A stretch of DNA of 64,000 bases from Caballeronia fortuita (GTDB taxonomy: Bacteria; Pseudomonadota; Gammaproteobacteria; Burkholderiales; Burkholderiaceae), in contig NZ_FCNX02000005.1 in NCBI RefSeq assembly GCF_001544835.2, positions 186,001-250,000 on the forward strand, given 5' to 3'. This document shows, piece by piece, positions 46,639 to 57,467 of this stretch (its first letter is position 1; every line of letters begins with the position of its first letter). The notes beneath the pieces are model-generated. The model made no database searches, was not told where the DNA came from, and saw nothing but the letters and a program-made list of their open reading frames with translations. A program made the position numbers and the translations under genes.

Positions 46639-48831
46639 ATGTCGACACCTGCTTCCCTCATCGGACGACAGCCCCTCAAGGATGCCCTGCTCGACTGGGC
46701 GCGCACCGACGGTCTCGCGTGGGTCTACATCTTCAAGGCCGTGCTCGCGGCGCTGCTGTCGCTGTGGATCGCGATGCGTCTCGACATGGCGCAGCCGCGC
46801 ACCGCGATGACCACCGTGTTCGTCGTGATGCAGCCGCAAAGCGGCATGGTGCTCGCCAAAAGCTTCTATCGTTTTTGCGGAACGATGGTCGGCCTCGTCG
46901 TGATGATGATCTTCATCGGCCTGTTCGCGCAGCAGCCCGTGCTCTTTCTGTCCGCGACCGCGCTGTGGGTCGGCCTCTGCACGGCGGGCGCGGCGCGCAA
47001 CCGCAACTTCCGTTCGTACGGCTTCGTGCTCGCGGGCTACACGGCGGCGCTGATCGGCATTCCGGCGGCGCAGCATCCGGAGGCGGCGTATCTGTCGGCG
47101 CTCACGCGCGTCGGCGAAGTGACGCTCGGCATCGTGTGCTCGGGCGCGGTGAGCGCGCTCGTCTTTCCGCAGCACGCGGGCGAACAGGTCCGCACGACGG
47201 TGCGCCGCCGCTTCACGCAGTTCGTCGATTACGTGTGCCGCGCGCTGTCGGGCAACATGGAACGCGCGCAGATCGAGCGGACCAATCTCGCGTTCGTGTC
47301 GGATATCGTCGGCTTCGAGGCCGCGCGCAGCGTCGCCGTATTCGAGAATCCCGAATCGCGCAGACGCGGCGGACGGCTCGCGCGGCTGAACAGCGAATTC
47401 ATGAGCGCATCGACGCGCTTTCACGCGCTGCATCAGTTGATGAACCGGCTGCGCGGGAACGCATCGGCTGCGACCATCGATGCGCTCGAACCGTTCTTTC
47501 GCGAAGTGCCGCCGCTTCTCGCGGTCTCGGGCGAGCCGGTGAGAAACGCCGCCGACGCCGCGCACGCCGCCGCGCAACTGCGCGACTACAAGGCGGCGTT
47601 GCCCAAGCGCGTGCGTGCGGCGCGTGCGCAGCTCGAAGCGAATCCGGCCTTCGTGGAACTGGAGTTCGATACCGCGACGGAGCTGCTCTACCGCTTCGTC
47701 GACGACATGCTCGCGTACGCGGAAACCTATGCGTCGCTGAGCGCGCCGTCGCACGAGCGCGAGCGCTGGATCGCGCGCTACGTGCCGAAGACCAACATGA
47801 TCGCGGCGGCGATCTCGGGCTTGCGCGGCGCGGTCGTGATGTTCGTGCTATCGGCGTTCTGGATCGCGACCGCGTGGCCGAGCGGCGGGACGATGGTGCT
47901 CAACGCGGCGGCCGTGTGCGCGCTCGCGTCATCGTCGGCGCGTCCGACGCTCATGTCGGCGCAGATGGCGCTCGGCACGATGCTCGCGAGCGTCACCGGC
48001 ATGATCGTCGTGTTCGGCGTGTTTCCGCATATCGACGGCTTCGCGATGATGTGCGCCGCGCTCGCGCCCGCGCTCCTCTTCGGCGCGTATCTGAGCACGC
48101 GGCGCGCGCTGGCAGGCGTCGGCATCGGCTATTGCATCTTTTTCTGCTTTCTCGCGGGGCCGGACAATCTCGTCCACTACGATCCGACCGGCTTCATGAA
48201 CGATGCCCTGGCGCTCGTGCTCTCGATGATCGTCGCGGCGATCGCCTTTGCCGTCCTGCTGCCGACCGATGCGCCGTGGCTGCGGCGTCTCCTGCTCGCC
48301 GATCTGCGGCGCGAGGTCGTGAGCGCGCGTCACGGACGTCTTTCGAGTCTCGCAACGCACTTCGAAAGCCGCACGCGCGACCTGCTGGCGCAGATCAATG
48401 CGCTCGCCGCGCAGCGCGCCGACTTGCAGCGCGACGCGTTGCAGTGGCTTTTCGCGGTGCTGGAGTTCGGCAATGCGGTGATCGACTTGCGGCGCGAGAT
48501 CGCGGGACTCGCGAACGCGCCGCACTACGCGGCGTCGATGTCGTGGCGCCGCTCGGTCGATGCGACGCTCGATGCCGTCGCGCGTCTCTTCGACCGTCCG
48601 AAGGCGCAGCGTTTCGATGCCGCGCTCGCCGCGGCCGAACAGGCGATCGCCGATACGCGCGATCTGCTCGCGCTCGCGGATCCGCCGCGCGAGGAAAGGC
48701 ATCGGCTGCAGCGCATCATGAGTCATCTGCATTTTGTCCGTACCGCGCTGCTCGACCCCGCATCACCGTTCGCGCAACATGCGCCCGCAAAGTATCCATC
48801 GCACGAAGGAGCGTCTCATGTTTCCGCGTAA
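46639..48831 (+). CDS. FUSC-family aromatic acid/fusaric acid exporter
   Basis: The 730-residue inner-membrane protein has two sets of about five helices (30-180 and 400-540) separated by cytoplasmic regions, the layout of AaeB and FusC. The N-terminal motif RTAMTTVFVVMQPQSGMVLAKS is characteristic. It should export aromatic carboxylates such as p-hydroxybenzoate or the fungal toxin fusaric acid. It overlaps the DUF1656 gene by 14 bases. Confidence 0.92.
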   Translation: MSTPASLIGRQPLKDALLDWARTDGLAWVYIFKAVLAALLSLWIAMRLDMAQPRTAMTTVFVVMQPQSGMVLAKSFYRFCGTMVGLVVMMIFIGLFAQQPVLFLSATALWVGLCTAGAARNRNFRSYGFVLAGYTAALIGIPAAQHPEAAYLSALTRVGEVTLGIVCSGAVSALVFPQHAGEQVRTTVRRRFTQFVDYVCRALSGNMERAQIERTNLAFVSDIVGFEAARSVAVFENPESRRRGGRLARLNSEFMSASTRFHALHQLMNRLRGNASAATIDALEPFFREVPPLLAVSGEPVRNAADAAHAAAQLRDYKAALPKRVRAARAQLEANPAFVELEFDTATELLYRFVDDMLAYAETYASLSAPSHERERWIARYVPKTNMIAAAISGLRGAVVMFVLSAFWIATAWPSGGTMVLNAAAVCALASSSARPTLMSAQMALGTMLASVTGMIVVFGVFPHIDGFAMMCAALAPALLFGAYLSTRRALAGVGIGYCIFFCFLAGPDNLVHYDPTGFMNDALALVLSMIVAAIAFAVLLPTDAPWLRRLLLADLRREVVSARHGRLSSLATHFESRTRDLLAQINALAAQRADLQRDALQWLFAVLEFGNAVIDLRREIAGLANAPHYAASMSWRRSVDATLDAVARLFDRPKAQRFDAALAAAEQAIADTRDLLALADPPREERHRLQRIMSHLHFVRTALLDPASPFAQHAPAKYPSHEGASHVSA

Positions 48832-49021
48832 CGTCGCGATCCTCGAAGCCTATGTGCCGACGATCCTGCTGCTCTTCATCGCGGGCGCGATGATCACGTG
48901 GATCGTCGACCGCGTGCTCGCGCTGACGGGTCTTTATCGCGTGGTGTGGCATCCGGCGCTCTTTCGCGCCAGTCTGCTCGTCTGCATCTGCGGGACGCTC
49001 GGACTCGTCGCGTATCGATGA
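48818..49021 (+). CDS. DUF1656 small membrane protein (AaeX-like)
   Basis: The 67-residue protein has two membrane helices (YVPTILLLFIAGAMITWIVD and LFRASLLVCICGTLGLVAY). This family always sits between FUSC and HlyD genes in aromatic-acid efflux operons; its part in the pump is unknown. AAGGAG at 48806-48811 gives the start. Confidence 0.92.
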   Translation: MFPRNVAILEAYVPTILLLFIAGAMITWIVDRVLALTGLYRVVWHPALFRASLLVCICGTLGLVAYR

Positions 49022-49060
49022 ACTTCATCACCTTCATACAAGCTGAAAAAGAGTTGCATC

Positions 49061-49924
49061 ATGATTCTCAGGAAAATCATCGGCCTGGTCTTGACGATCG
49101 CCATCTTCGCGGTCGCGCTCGTCATCGGACGCGTGCTGTGGGTGCATTACATGGACGAGCCGTGGACGCGCGATGGCCGCGTGCGCGCGGATGTCGTCAA
49201 CGTGGCGCCGGACGTGTCGGGCGCGGTCGTGCAATTGCCGGTCCACGATAACCAGCTCGTGAAAAAGGGCGACCTGTTGATGGAGATCGATCCGTCGCAT
49301 TACCGGATTGCGGTCGAGCAGGCGCAGGCGAACGTCACCGCGCGCGCCGCGGAGTTGCGCATGCGCCGCGCGGACGCCGCGCGCCGCGCCGACATGGACA
49401 GCGAGGTCGTCTCGAAGGAAGCGCGCGAAAACGCGATGCAGACCGCAGCGGGCGCCGAAGCGCAGTTGCAGCAGGCGCAGGCCGCGCTCGATGCCGCGAA
49501 GCTCAATCTCGAGCGCACGAAGGTCTTTTCGCCCGTCGACGGCTACGTGACCAACCTCAACGTGTTTCGCGGCGATTACGCGACGGCGGGCGCGGCCAAG
49601 CTCGCAATCGTCGATAGCCATTCGTTCTGGGTGTACGGCTATTTCGAGGAAACGAAGCTGCCGCACGTGCGCATCGGCGACAAGGCATCGATTCGTTTGA
49701 TGAGCGGCGGCGAACTGCAGGGCCATGTCGAGAGCATTTCGCGCGGCATCTACGATCGCGACAATCCGCAAAGCCGCGAACTGCTCGCCGACGTGAACCC
49801 GACGTTCAACTGGGTGCGGCTCGCGCAGCGCGTGCCGGTGCGCGTGCATATCGATGCGGTGCCGGACGGGGTGTTGCTGAGTGCGGGGACGACCTGTACG
49901 GTGGTGGTTGCGCCGTCGAGTTGA
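49061..49924 (+). CDS. HlyD-family periplasmic adaptor (AaeA/FusE-like)
   Basis: The 287-residue membrane fusion protein has an N-terminal anchor helix (IIGLVLTIAIFAVALVIGRV), a lipoyl half-motif (VAPDVSGAVVQLPVHDNQLV), a helical hairpin (about 85-155), the second lipoyl half (TKVFSPVDGYVTNLNVFRGD) and a beta-barrel domain. It links the FUSC pump to the outer-membrane factor. It is the last gene of the efflux operon. Confidence 0.93.
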   Translation: MILRKIIGLVLTIAIFAVALVIGRVLWVHYMDEPWTRDGRVRADVVNVAPDVSGAVVQLPVHDNQLVKKGDLLMEIDPSHYRIAVEQAQANVTARAAELRMRRADAARRADMDSEVVSKEARENAMQTAAGAEAQLQQAQAALDAAKLNLERTKVFSPVDGYVTNLNVFRGDYATAGAAKLAIVDSHSFWVYGYFEETKLPHVRIGDKASIRLMSGGELQGHVESISRGIYDRDNPQSRELLADVNPTFNWVRLAQRVPVRVHIDAVPDGVLLSAGTTCTVVVAPSS

Positions 49925-49930
49925 GCGAAT

Positions 49931-49979
49931 TTTCCAGCCAATCCGGATGCCGCTAAAATGTCTTCACATTTCGCATCCG
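49931..49979 (+). promoter_or_regulatory. promoter and operator of the toxin-antitoxin pair
   Basis: TTTCCA at 49931-49936 and TAAAAT at 49954-49959 are 17 bases apart. The inverted repeat AAATGT-CTTC-ACATTT (49956-49971) overlaps the -10, inside a larger one CGGATGC (49944-49950) and GCATCCG (49973-49979). This layout fits autorepression by the antitoxin or complex. Confidence 0.55.
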
Positions 49980-49991
49980 AAGGAAGCACGA

Positions 49992-50174
49992 ATGGAATCC
50001 AGAAAGATTGGCCGTTTGGCGATATCGAACATTCCGCCGCGTGTGAAAATTGCGCCGAAGCCCGAGCGTGAAATCGACATGTCGACGCCGGAATCGCGCG
50101 AACGCGTCTCGACCGCGGTACGGAAAATCCTCGAGACACACAACATCGCCATTAAGGCGCTCGCCAAGCGCTAA
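49992..50174 (+). CDS. antitoxin partner of Doc, non-Phd type
   Basis: The 60-residue protein precedes a Doc toxin, its stop TAA sharing one base with the toxin ATG. AGGAA is at 49980-49984. It lacks the N-terminal Phd/YefM fold motifs. Residues 1-25 are basic (IGRLAISNIPPRVKIAPKP) and could bind DNA; the C-terminal half (STPESRERVSTAVRKILETH, IKALAKR) is a helix that may block the toxin. Antitoxin function is inferred from gene order and size. Confidence 0.75.
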   Translation: MESRKIGRLAISNIPPRVKIAPKPEREIDMSTPESRERVSTAVRKILETHNIAIKALAKR

Positions 50175-50566
50175 TGCTGCTCTCTGCTCGGTACGTCATC
50201 GCGGTACATGACGACATTCTTGACCTCGAAGGCGGATTGCCCGGATTCGCGCAGGCGGGGCCGGGCGGCGTCGACGCCGTTCTGGCGCGCGTCGAAAATC
50301 ACGCTCACTACGAGGGACTGGACGACGTGTTCGGCATCGCTGCGATGTACGCAGTCGCCATCGCGCGTGGACATGTCTTCAATGACGGGAATAAACGCAC
50401 GGCTCTCGTCTGCGCTCTCACCTATCTGAGTGTGCAAGGCTACGATTTGTCCTCGACGATGGAAATTGAAGACGATCTCGTCGAAGTGATGGTCGAAGTC
50501 GCGGAAGGCAAGATCGAACGCGAAGAATTGGCTGATTATCTGTCTGCGATCTGCACGTGTTCATGA
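50174..50566 (+). CDS. doc: Doc-family (Fic fold) death-on-curing toxin
   Basis: The 130-residue toxin has the Fic core motif HVFNDGNKR (His67 to Arg75), the Doc variant HxFxDGNKR that phosphorylates EF-Tu rather than AMPylating. VIAVHDDIL near the N terminus and AMYAVAIARGH before the motif are typical. Its start overlaps the antitoxin stop by one base. A terminator follows. Confidence 0.92.
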   Translation: MLLSARYVIAVHDDILDLEGGLPGFAQAGPGGVDAVLARVENHAHYEGLDDVFGIAAMYAVAIARGHVFNDGNKRTALVCALTYLSVQGYDLSSTMEIEDDLVEVMVEVAEGKIEREELADYLSAICTCS

Positions 50567-50580
50567 GCACATGACAAAAA

Positions 50581-50611
50581 AAGCCCGCATCGGACCTCCC
50601 CGAGCGGGCTT
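50581..50611 (-). terminator. Rho-independent terminator at the end of the arginine operon
   Basis: AAGCCCGC (50581-50588) pairs with GCGGGCTT (50604-50611), extended by TCGG/CCGA beyond a bulged A. On the minus strand it is followed by seven T. It lies between the convergent doc and binding-protein genes. Confidence 0.88.
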
Positions 50612-50633
50612 CTCTCAAGCAAGGCCAAAAGCC

Positions 50634-51437
50634 TTACTTCAACACCACCTTCACATCGAAGTACTTCGCGGCAAAGCGGTCGATCGTCCCATCGTCCTTC
50701 AGTTCCTTCAGCGCGCGATTGAGCGCGTCCTTGAGCGCCTTGTCGTTCTTGCGCACGCCGAAGCCGACGCCCGAGCCCAGCAGCTTGTCATCCAACACTG
50801 CCGGCCCGGCGAACGCGAAACCCGCGCCCTGCGGCTGCTTCAGAAAGCCCTTCGATGCCGCTTCGGCATCCTGGAACGCCGCATCCAGACGGCCCGACGC
50901 CAGATCGGCATAGATCTGATCCTGCGCCTGATACGACTCGACGTCGATGCCCGCCGGCGCCCACTTCGCCTTCGCGTAGGTTTCCTGAATCGATCCTTGC
51001 AGCACGCCGACATGCTTGCCCTTCAGACCGTCGACGGTCGGCTGGATCGCGCTGCCCTTCTTCGCGATCAGCTGATTCGGAATCGTGTAGATCGGATCGG
51101 TGAAGTCGATCGCGAGCTTTCGCTTGTCGGTGATCGTCATGTCCGAGTTGATGCCGTCGAACTTGCGCGCCTGCAACGCGGGAATGAGGCCGTCGAACGA
51201 ATTCTCGACCCACACGCACTTCATCTTCAGCTTCGCGCATACCGCGTTGCCAATGTCGATATCGAAGCCCTGCAACTCGCCGCTCGGCGACTTCGACTCG
51301 AACGGCGCGTACGACGCCTCGACGCCGAAGCGCAGTTGCTTCATGTCATCGGCGGCTTGCGCGTTCGACGTGGCCAAAGCGGCGCCCAGCACCGCGAACG
51401 CGGCGAGCCCGCGGCCGATCAGATGCGATTTCTTCAA
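50634..51437 (-). CDS. periplasmic basic amino acid-binding protein (HisJ/ArgT/AotJ-like)
   Basis: The 267-residue solute-binding protein starts at TTG, with GGAGAGGGAAG just upstream. A signal peptide is cleaved after NAQA (about residue 28). RFGVEASYAPFESKSPSGEL, GFDIDIGNAVCAKLKMKC and SDMTITDKRKLAIDFTDPIY are the lysine/arginine/ornithine/histidine-binding family motifs. It should feed the HisQMP permease encoded about 8 kb upstream on the same strand, at the other end of the array. It is 104 bases after astE and followed by a terminator. Confidence 0.93.
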   Translation of the reverse strand: MKKSHLIGRGLAAFAVLGAALATSNAQAADDMKQLRFGVEASYAPFESKSPSGELQGFDIDIGNAVCAKLKMKCVWVENSFDGLIPALQARKFDGINSDMTITDKRKLAIDFTDPIYTIPNQLIAKKGSAIQPTVDGLKGKHVGVLQGSIQETYAKAKWAPAGIDVESYQAQDQIYADLASGRLDAAFQDAEAASKGFLKQPQGAGFAFAGPAVLDDKLLGSGVGFGVRKNDKALKDALNRALKELKDDGTIDRFAAKYFDVKVVLK

Positions 51438-51541
51438 CTTCCCTCTCCTTCCATTGCGGTTTTATACGAGTGCTTGTGATGTGGCACCGGGGCGCGATTG
51501 TAGCGCGCGCGAGACCGCCCGAAGGCGGCCCCGGCGCGCGT

Positions 51542-52552
51542 TCAATCGAGAGAGCCGAGCGTGGATTCGGTCGTGTCGACGACCATCAGGCCCGCGCGCA
51601 GGCCGGGCTTCACTTTCGGATTCGGAAACACGATGCGCTCCTCATCGTGCGAAACGCGATAGCGATAATCGCCATCCCGCGCGAGCTCGGTGCCGGCGGC
51701 GAACGCGGTGAAGTTCGGCACATCGCTCGCGACGTTCAGCACGAAGTGCTCGCTCTGCTTGTCGATCTGCGCGACGACGGTGAACACCCGCAGCGGCGCG
51801 TTTTCCTTTGCCGCCTCGCCGGCGATCAGACGGCGCAACGCCGCATCCGATGCCGCAAAACGCGCGAGATCGTTCTGGCCGAACGGCCTCACCTTGCCGA
51901 GTTCGAGCGTGCAGGCGAGCGCATTCGCGTGCTGCGCCGTGAAATGCGTGAACGTATTGCCCTTCTCGCGATGCAGCAGCACCGCCTGCAAACGCGCATC
52001 GCGCAGCCAGTCGAACATCGCGCGGGCGAGCGGCGCGCCGGTGTGCGGCAGCAGCGCGAATTGCTCGAAGACCGACGCGCGAATCGCCGTGTGCATGTCG
52101 ATGTGCCACTTCGCGTGCACGACGCCATCGAAGAATTTCAGCGCGGCATCTTCCAGTTCCGCAGCGCGCGGCGCTTCGCGGCTATCGGGCGAACTCGCGT
52201 GGCGGCCGCTGAAAAGCCGGTTCAGGTCGTCGTCGATATAACGCTCGCCCGCGCGCATCGCGCCGATATTGCCGAGGATCACGAGCATGCGCGCGGCAAG
52301 CGGCGCGCGGCCGTTCGCGATATCCGCAACGAGCGACGACAGCATTTCGATCGGCGCGGTTTCATCGCCGTGAATGCCCGCCGATGCGAGCACGCTGTGC
52401 CTCGGCGTCTGCGCGGGTTCGAGCAGCAGGACGCCCTCGCCTTGCCATGTCCACCGCACGCCCGAAGGCGCGAGGCCGTGCGCCACGCCAGGACGAGCGC
52501 CGCCGAGCGTGAACGTCAGAAAATCGCCGAGGAGATCAGCGCTGGAAGTCAT
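51542..52552 (-). CDS. astE: succinylglutamate desuccinylase
   Basis: The 336-residue zinc enzyme of the AstE/AspA family releases succinate and glutamate from succinylglutamate, the last step of the AST pathway. The zinc site is in [16 protein letters not shown] (HxxE) and [10 protein letters not shown] (His); [11 protein letters not shown] follows. The start MTSSADLL overlaps the end of astB by 17 bases. A GTG three codons earlier is an alternative. Confidence 0.94.
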   Translation of the reverse strand: MTSSADLLGDFLTFTLGGARPGVAHGLAPSGVRWTWQGEGVLLLEPAQTPRHSVLASAGIHGDETAPIEMLSSLVADIANGRAPLAARMLVILGNIGAMRAGERYIDDDLNRLFSGRHASSPDSREAPRAAELEDAALKFFDGVVHAKWHIDMHTAIRASVFEQFALLPHTGAPLARAMFDWLRDARLQAVLLHREKGNTFTHFTAQHANALACTLELGKVRPFGQNDLARFAASDAALRRLIAGEAAKENAPLRVFTVVAQIDKQSEHFVLNVASDVPNFTAFAAGTELARDGDYRYRVSHDEERIVFPNPKVKPGLRAGLMVVDTTESTLGSLD

Positions 52553-53876
52553 AGACGGCACCGAGTCCGAGGATGGTCGTCAGTTCGTCGAGCGCGGCGC
52601 GCGATTCGGCGAGCAGCTTCGGATCGGCGAGATCGGCGGGCGCAAGACGGTCGCGATAATGCCGGTCGATCCACGCATCGAGCTGCGTGAAGAGGGCGTC
52701 GTCGATCCATACGCGCGGGTTGACCGCCGCGCGTTCGGCGTCGTTCAGCACGACGCGCAGACGCAGGCAAGCCGGCCCGCCGCCGTTCTTCATGCTCTCG
52801 CGCAGATCGAAGACGAGCACTTCGTCGATCGGCGTCTTTCGGCCCGCGAGTGAATCGAGATAAGCCGCGACGCGCGCGTTCTCGCGGCATTCCTGCGGCA
52901 CGACAAGCAGTTGCCTGCCATCCGCGCTCGACAACAACTGGCTGTTGAAGAGATACGACGACACCGCGTCCTGCACGCTCACCTCGTTCTCCGGCACCTC
53001 GAGCGCATGAAACGGCGTGCCTTGCGCGTCGAGCTTTGCACGGAGCGCGTCGTAGACCTCGTGCTGATCGACGAACGCGCGCTCGTGACAAAAAAGCGTC
53101 GTGCGATTGCCGACCGCGATCACGTCGTTGTGAAAGACGCCTGCATCGATCACGTCGGGCGATTGCTGCGCGAATACGGTCGCGTCGTCCGACAAGCCGT
53201 GCAGGCGTGCAACCGCGCGGCTCGCTTCGAGTGTCTGACGCGCCGGATAACGCTGCGGCTGCGGACCCTGAGCGTACTCGCTGCGTCCATACACGAAGAA
53301 CTCGACGCCCTTCTCGCCGTACTCGCGCGCAAAACGCGTGTGATTCGCAGCGCCTTCGTCGCCGAGCGCGGGCGTGCCGGGCAGCGCGTGATGAATGCGA
53401 AAGCGCGCTTCATCGGCGAAGATCGCGGCGAGCGAGCGGCGCGTTTCGCCGTGCTCGATCGCGCGATGCAGCTTCGCCGCAAGATTGGCGGGCGTGAAAT
53501 GCACGCGGCCGTCGTTCGTGTCCGCCGATGGGCTGACGGTCGCCGCATTCGCGGTCCACATCGCGGAAGCCGAACTCGCCGCCGCGAGCAGTTCGGGCGC
53601 TTCGCGCGCGGCGCGGGCGATCACGCTGGCGTCGTCGCCGGAGAAGCCGACCGCGCGCAACAGCCTGATCGACGGACGTTCGAGCGGCGGCAGCACGCCC
53701 TGATGAAACCCGAGATCGGCGAGCCGCTTCATCTTGCGCAAGCCCTGCTTCGCCGCAGCCTTCGGATTGGCGACCGATTTCTCGTTGCTGCGCGACGCGA
53801 CGTTGCCGAACGAGAGACCGGCGTAGTTGTGCGTCGGGCCGACCAGCCCGTCGAAGTTCGCTTCGGTTGCAAGCAT
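52536..53876 (-). CDS. astB: N-succinylarginine dihydrolase
   Basis: The 446-residue enzyme hydrolyses succinylarginine to succinylornithine, CO2 and ammonia. It has the family start [20 protein letters not shown], and the catalytic cysteine lies in [12 protein letters not shown] near residue 370; [10 protein letters not shown] holds the histidine. Length equals that of the E. coli enzyme. It lies 15 bases after astD. Confidence 0.95.
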   Translation of the reverse strand: MLATEANFDGLVGPTHNYAGLSFGNVASRSNEKSVANPKAAAKQGLRKMKRLADLGFHQGVLPPLERPSIRLLRAVGFSGDDASVIARAAREAPELLAAASSASAMWTANAATVSPSADTNDGRVHFTPANLAAKLHRAIEHGETRRSLAAIFADEARFRIHHALPGTPALGDEGAANHTRFAREYGEKGVEFFVYGRSEYAQGPQPQRYPARQTLEASRAVARLHGLSDDATVFAQQSPDVIDAGVFHNDVIAVGNRTTLFCHERAFVDQHEVYDALRAKLDAQGTPFHALEVPENEVSVQDAVSSYLFNSQLLSSADGRQLLVVPQECRENARVAAYLDSLAGRKTPIDEVLVFDLRESMKNGGGPACLRLRVVLNDAERAAVNPRVWIDDALFTQLDAWIDRHYRDRLAPADLADPKLLAESRAALDELTTILGLGAVYDFQR

Positions 53877-53891
53877 GTTGATTTCCGCCGC

Positions 53892-55376
<1,485 letters not shown>

Positions 55377-56408
55377 TCACTTCGCGCGCGGATACGATGT
55401 CAGCACGCGCACCGGGTCGCCATCGTTCACGCGCAATGCCGCCGCTTCTTCCGATGTCAACGTGAAATATCCACCGACGACCGCGCCCGTCGTCGCGCCG
55501 CAGCGAAAATCGCCCAGCGAGGTATTCGATACGAGACTCTTCGCATCGCTGTCCGCTTCGTTGCGAGCGCCAATACGCGCGCTCGCGATCACGCTCTCGC
55601 GCACCGTGCGCAAGTCCGCGATGTGACATTCGAGCACGGGGCCGGCATCGAAGATATCGACGTGATTTTCGTAGCGCAGCCCTTCCGCCTCGAGCATCTT
55701 GCGCGCGGGCGCGGTGTCCCTGTGCGTGACGCCGACCGCGTGTTGCGCGGCTTCGGGCAGCAAGTCCAGATACACCGGATAGCGCGGCATCAGTTCCGCG
55801 ACGAAGGACTTCTTGCCGTGCGAGCTCAGGTAATCCGCTTCGTTGAAATCGATCTGATAAAAATGCGAGCCGACCGCGTTCCAGAACGGCGACTCGCCGT
55901 TTTCGTCGAAATGGCCGCGCAACTCCGCGCACAGGCGCTGCGGAAAGCGGTCGGCGAATTGCGCGATGAACATGAAGCGCGATCGCGACAGCAAGCCGCC
56001 CACGCCCGCCGTCCGGTAACGCGGGCTCAGAAACAGCGAGCACACTTCCGCGTAGCCGGTCAGATCGTGCGAGATGTTGAGCAGCGACATGCGCGTCCAT
56101 ACGCCCATGTCCTGGCTCGCGTGCACGACCGTCGAGACGCGATAGTTGTAGAACGGCTGCTCCAGCCCGACTTCCGTTTCGATGCCGCACACGCCCGCCA
56201 CGTCGCCGGTTGCGGTGTCTTCCATCACGAAGAAATAGCCCGCTTCGAAGGCTTGCGCGCCGCCGTCGAGCGTGCGGCGCGCGCGTTCGACACGCGCCGC
56301 GAGCGCGCCGCGATCGGGTTTGAACGTGGTGAGGCCCGGCCCTGTTTCCTGGGCGAGCGCGACGAGCGCATCGACATCGCCCGGCTGCGTGCATCGCACG
56401 ACGATCAT
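55377..56408 (-). CDS. aruG: arginine N-succinyltransferase beta subunit AruG
   Basis: The 343-residue AstA-family protein has the motifs VRCTQPGDVDALVALAQETG, NISHDLTGYAEVCSLFLSP and a C-terminal region with GPVLECHIADLRTVRES. It pairs with AruF to transfer succinyl from succinyl-CoA to the alpha-amino group of arginine or ornithine, as in Pseudomonas aeruginosa. Its start overlaps the aruF stop by four bases (ATGA). Confidence 0.93.
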   Translation of the reverse strand: MIVVRCTQPGDVDALVALAQETGPGLTTFKPDRGALAARVERARRTLDGGAQAFEAGYFFVMEDTATGDVAGVCGIETEVGLEQPFYNYRVSTVVHASQDMGVWTRMSLLNISHDLTGYAEVCSLFLSPRYRTAGVGGLLSRSRFMFIAQFADRFPQRLCAELRGHFDENGESPFWNAVGSHFYQIDFNEADYLSSHGKKSFVAELMPRYPVYLDLLPEAAQHAVGVTHRDTAPARKMLEAEGLRYENHVDIFDAGPVLECHIADLRTVRESVIASARIGARNEADSDAKSLVSNTSLGDFRCGATTGAVVGGYFTLTSEEAAALRVNDGDPVRVLTSYPRAK

Positions 56409-57454
56409 TGCAATTCTCCCGATGCCTGATGCAGCGGCACGCAACGCACCGCGCCCTTGTCTTCCACGCCGAGCGCCTCGCGCGCGGCTGCCGTCAATGC
56501 GGCGCCGTCTGCACGCGTGCCCGCAAGTTGCGCGACGATGCAGCGAAACGCATGCGCGCCGCCCGCCGCGACGAGATACGGCGCGCCGCTCTCGGCGGCA
56601 GCTTCGCGCACCGTGCGCAACTCGCCCGAACTCGCCGATGCGCTCTTGTCGACGGCAATCGTCAGCACCGGGCCGGCATCGAAAATATCGACGTAACGAT
56701 CCGGCTCGAAGCCTTCTTCGAGATGGATGTCGTACGCGAGCAGCGTGCTTTCGTTCGGCTCGCCGAGCACGCACTGCGCATCGCCCGGCAAGAGCGGCAC
56801 ATAGAGCGGATAGCTCGGCATCACTTCCGCGATGAACGTGCGGCTGCGTCCGCCCGATTCCGCTTCGACCTGCTCGAAGTCGCGGCCGAAGAACTTGCGT
56901 CCGACCGCATCCCAGAACGGCGACGCGCCCGCGTCGTCGGTGACGCCGAGCATCAGCGAGAAGACTTCGCTGGAAAAGCGCTTGCGGTTCGCCGCGATGT
57001 AGATCATGCGCGCGCGCGACAGCAGATGCGCGGCCGCCTGATTCGCTTCGTCGCGCAACGACGGATCGATGTAGAAGCCCGTCAGACGGCTCTTGCCCGT
57101 CAGCTCGTGCGACATCGTGAGCGCGTGAATCTTGCGATTCACCTTGAGCTCGCGCGACGCGTGAATCAGCGCGTCGTTGCGAAACGCATAGAACGGCTCG
57201 GAATAACCCGCCGACGCGACGATGCTCGACGTGCCGAGGAGCTTGCCCGTCTGCGCATCTTCGAGCACGAAGAGATAGAACTCCTCGCCGGGAAATTCCA
57301 CTTCCGCGCGAAACGAATCTTCGGACAGCGCGACGCGCGTTTCGAGCGCGCGGCGGTCGCGCGGCAGCGAATGCAGCACGGGCAGCGCGGCGCGCGCCAT
57401 GCGTTCGAGCTCGTCGAGATCGGACAGTCTTGCGGGGCGGACGAATAGCATCAT
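56405..57454 (-). CDS. aruF: arginine N-succinyltransferase alpha subunit AruF
   Basis: The 349-residue paralogue of AruG starts MMLFVRPARLSDLDELERMA and has TMSHELTGKSRLTGFYIDPS and DIFDAGPVLTIAVDKS. The two-subunit form (AruF plus AruG) is typical of Pseudomonas and Burkholderia, whereas enterics have one AstA. It is 13 bases after astC. Confidence 0.93.
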   Translation of the reverse strand: MMLFVRPARLSDLDELERMARAALPVLHSLPRDRRALETRVALSEDSFRAEVEFPGEEFYLFVLEDAQTGKLLGTSSIVASAGYSEPFYAFRNDALIHASRELKVNRKIHALTMSHELTGKSRLTGFYIDPSLRDEANQAAAHLLSRARMIYIAANRKRFSSEVFSLMLGVTDDAGASPFWDAVGRKFFGRDFEQVEAESGGRSRTFIAEVMPSYPLYVPLLPGDAQCVLGEPNESTLLAYDIHLEEGFEPDRYVDIFDAGPVLTIAVDKSASASSGELRTVREAAAESGAPYLVAAGGAHAFRCIVAQLAGTRADGAALTAAAREALGVEDKGAVRCVPLHQASGELQ

Positions 57455-57467
57455 CGGAATACGCCGG

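Noticed and set aside
46719..48893. 724-codon open frame in another frame of the FUSC gene
   Set aside because: Arginine-rich frame-shifted shadow without membrane helices; the FUSC frame matches its family throughout.
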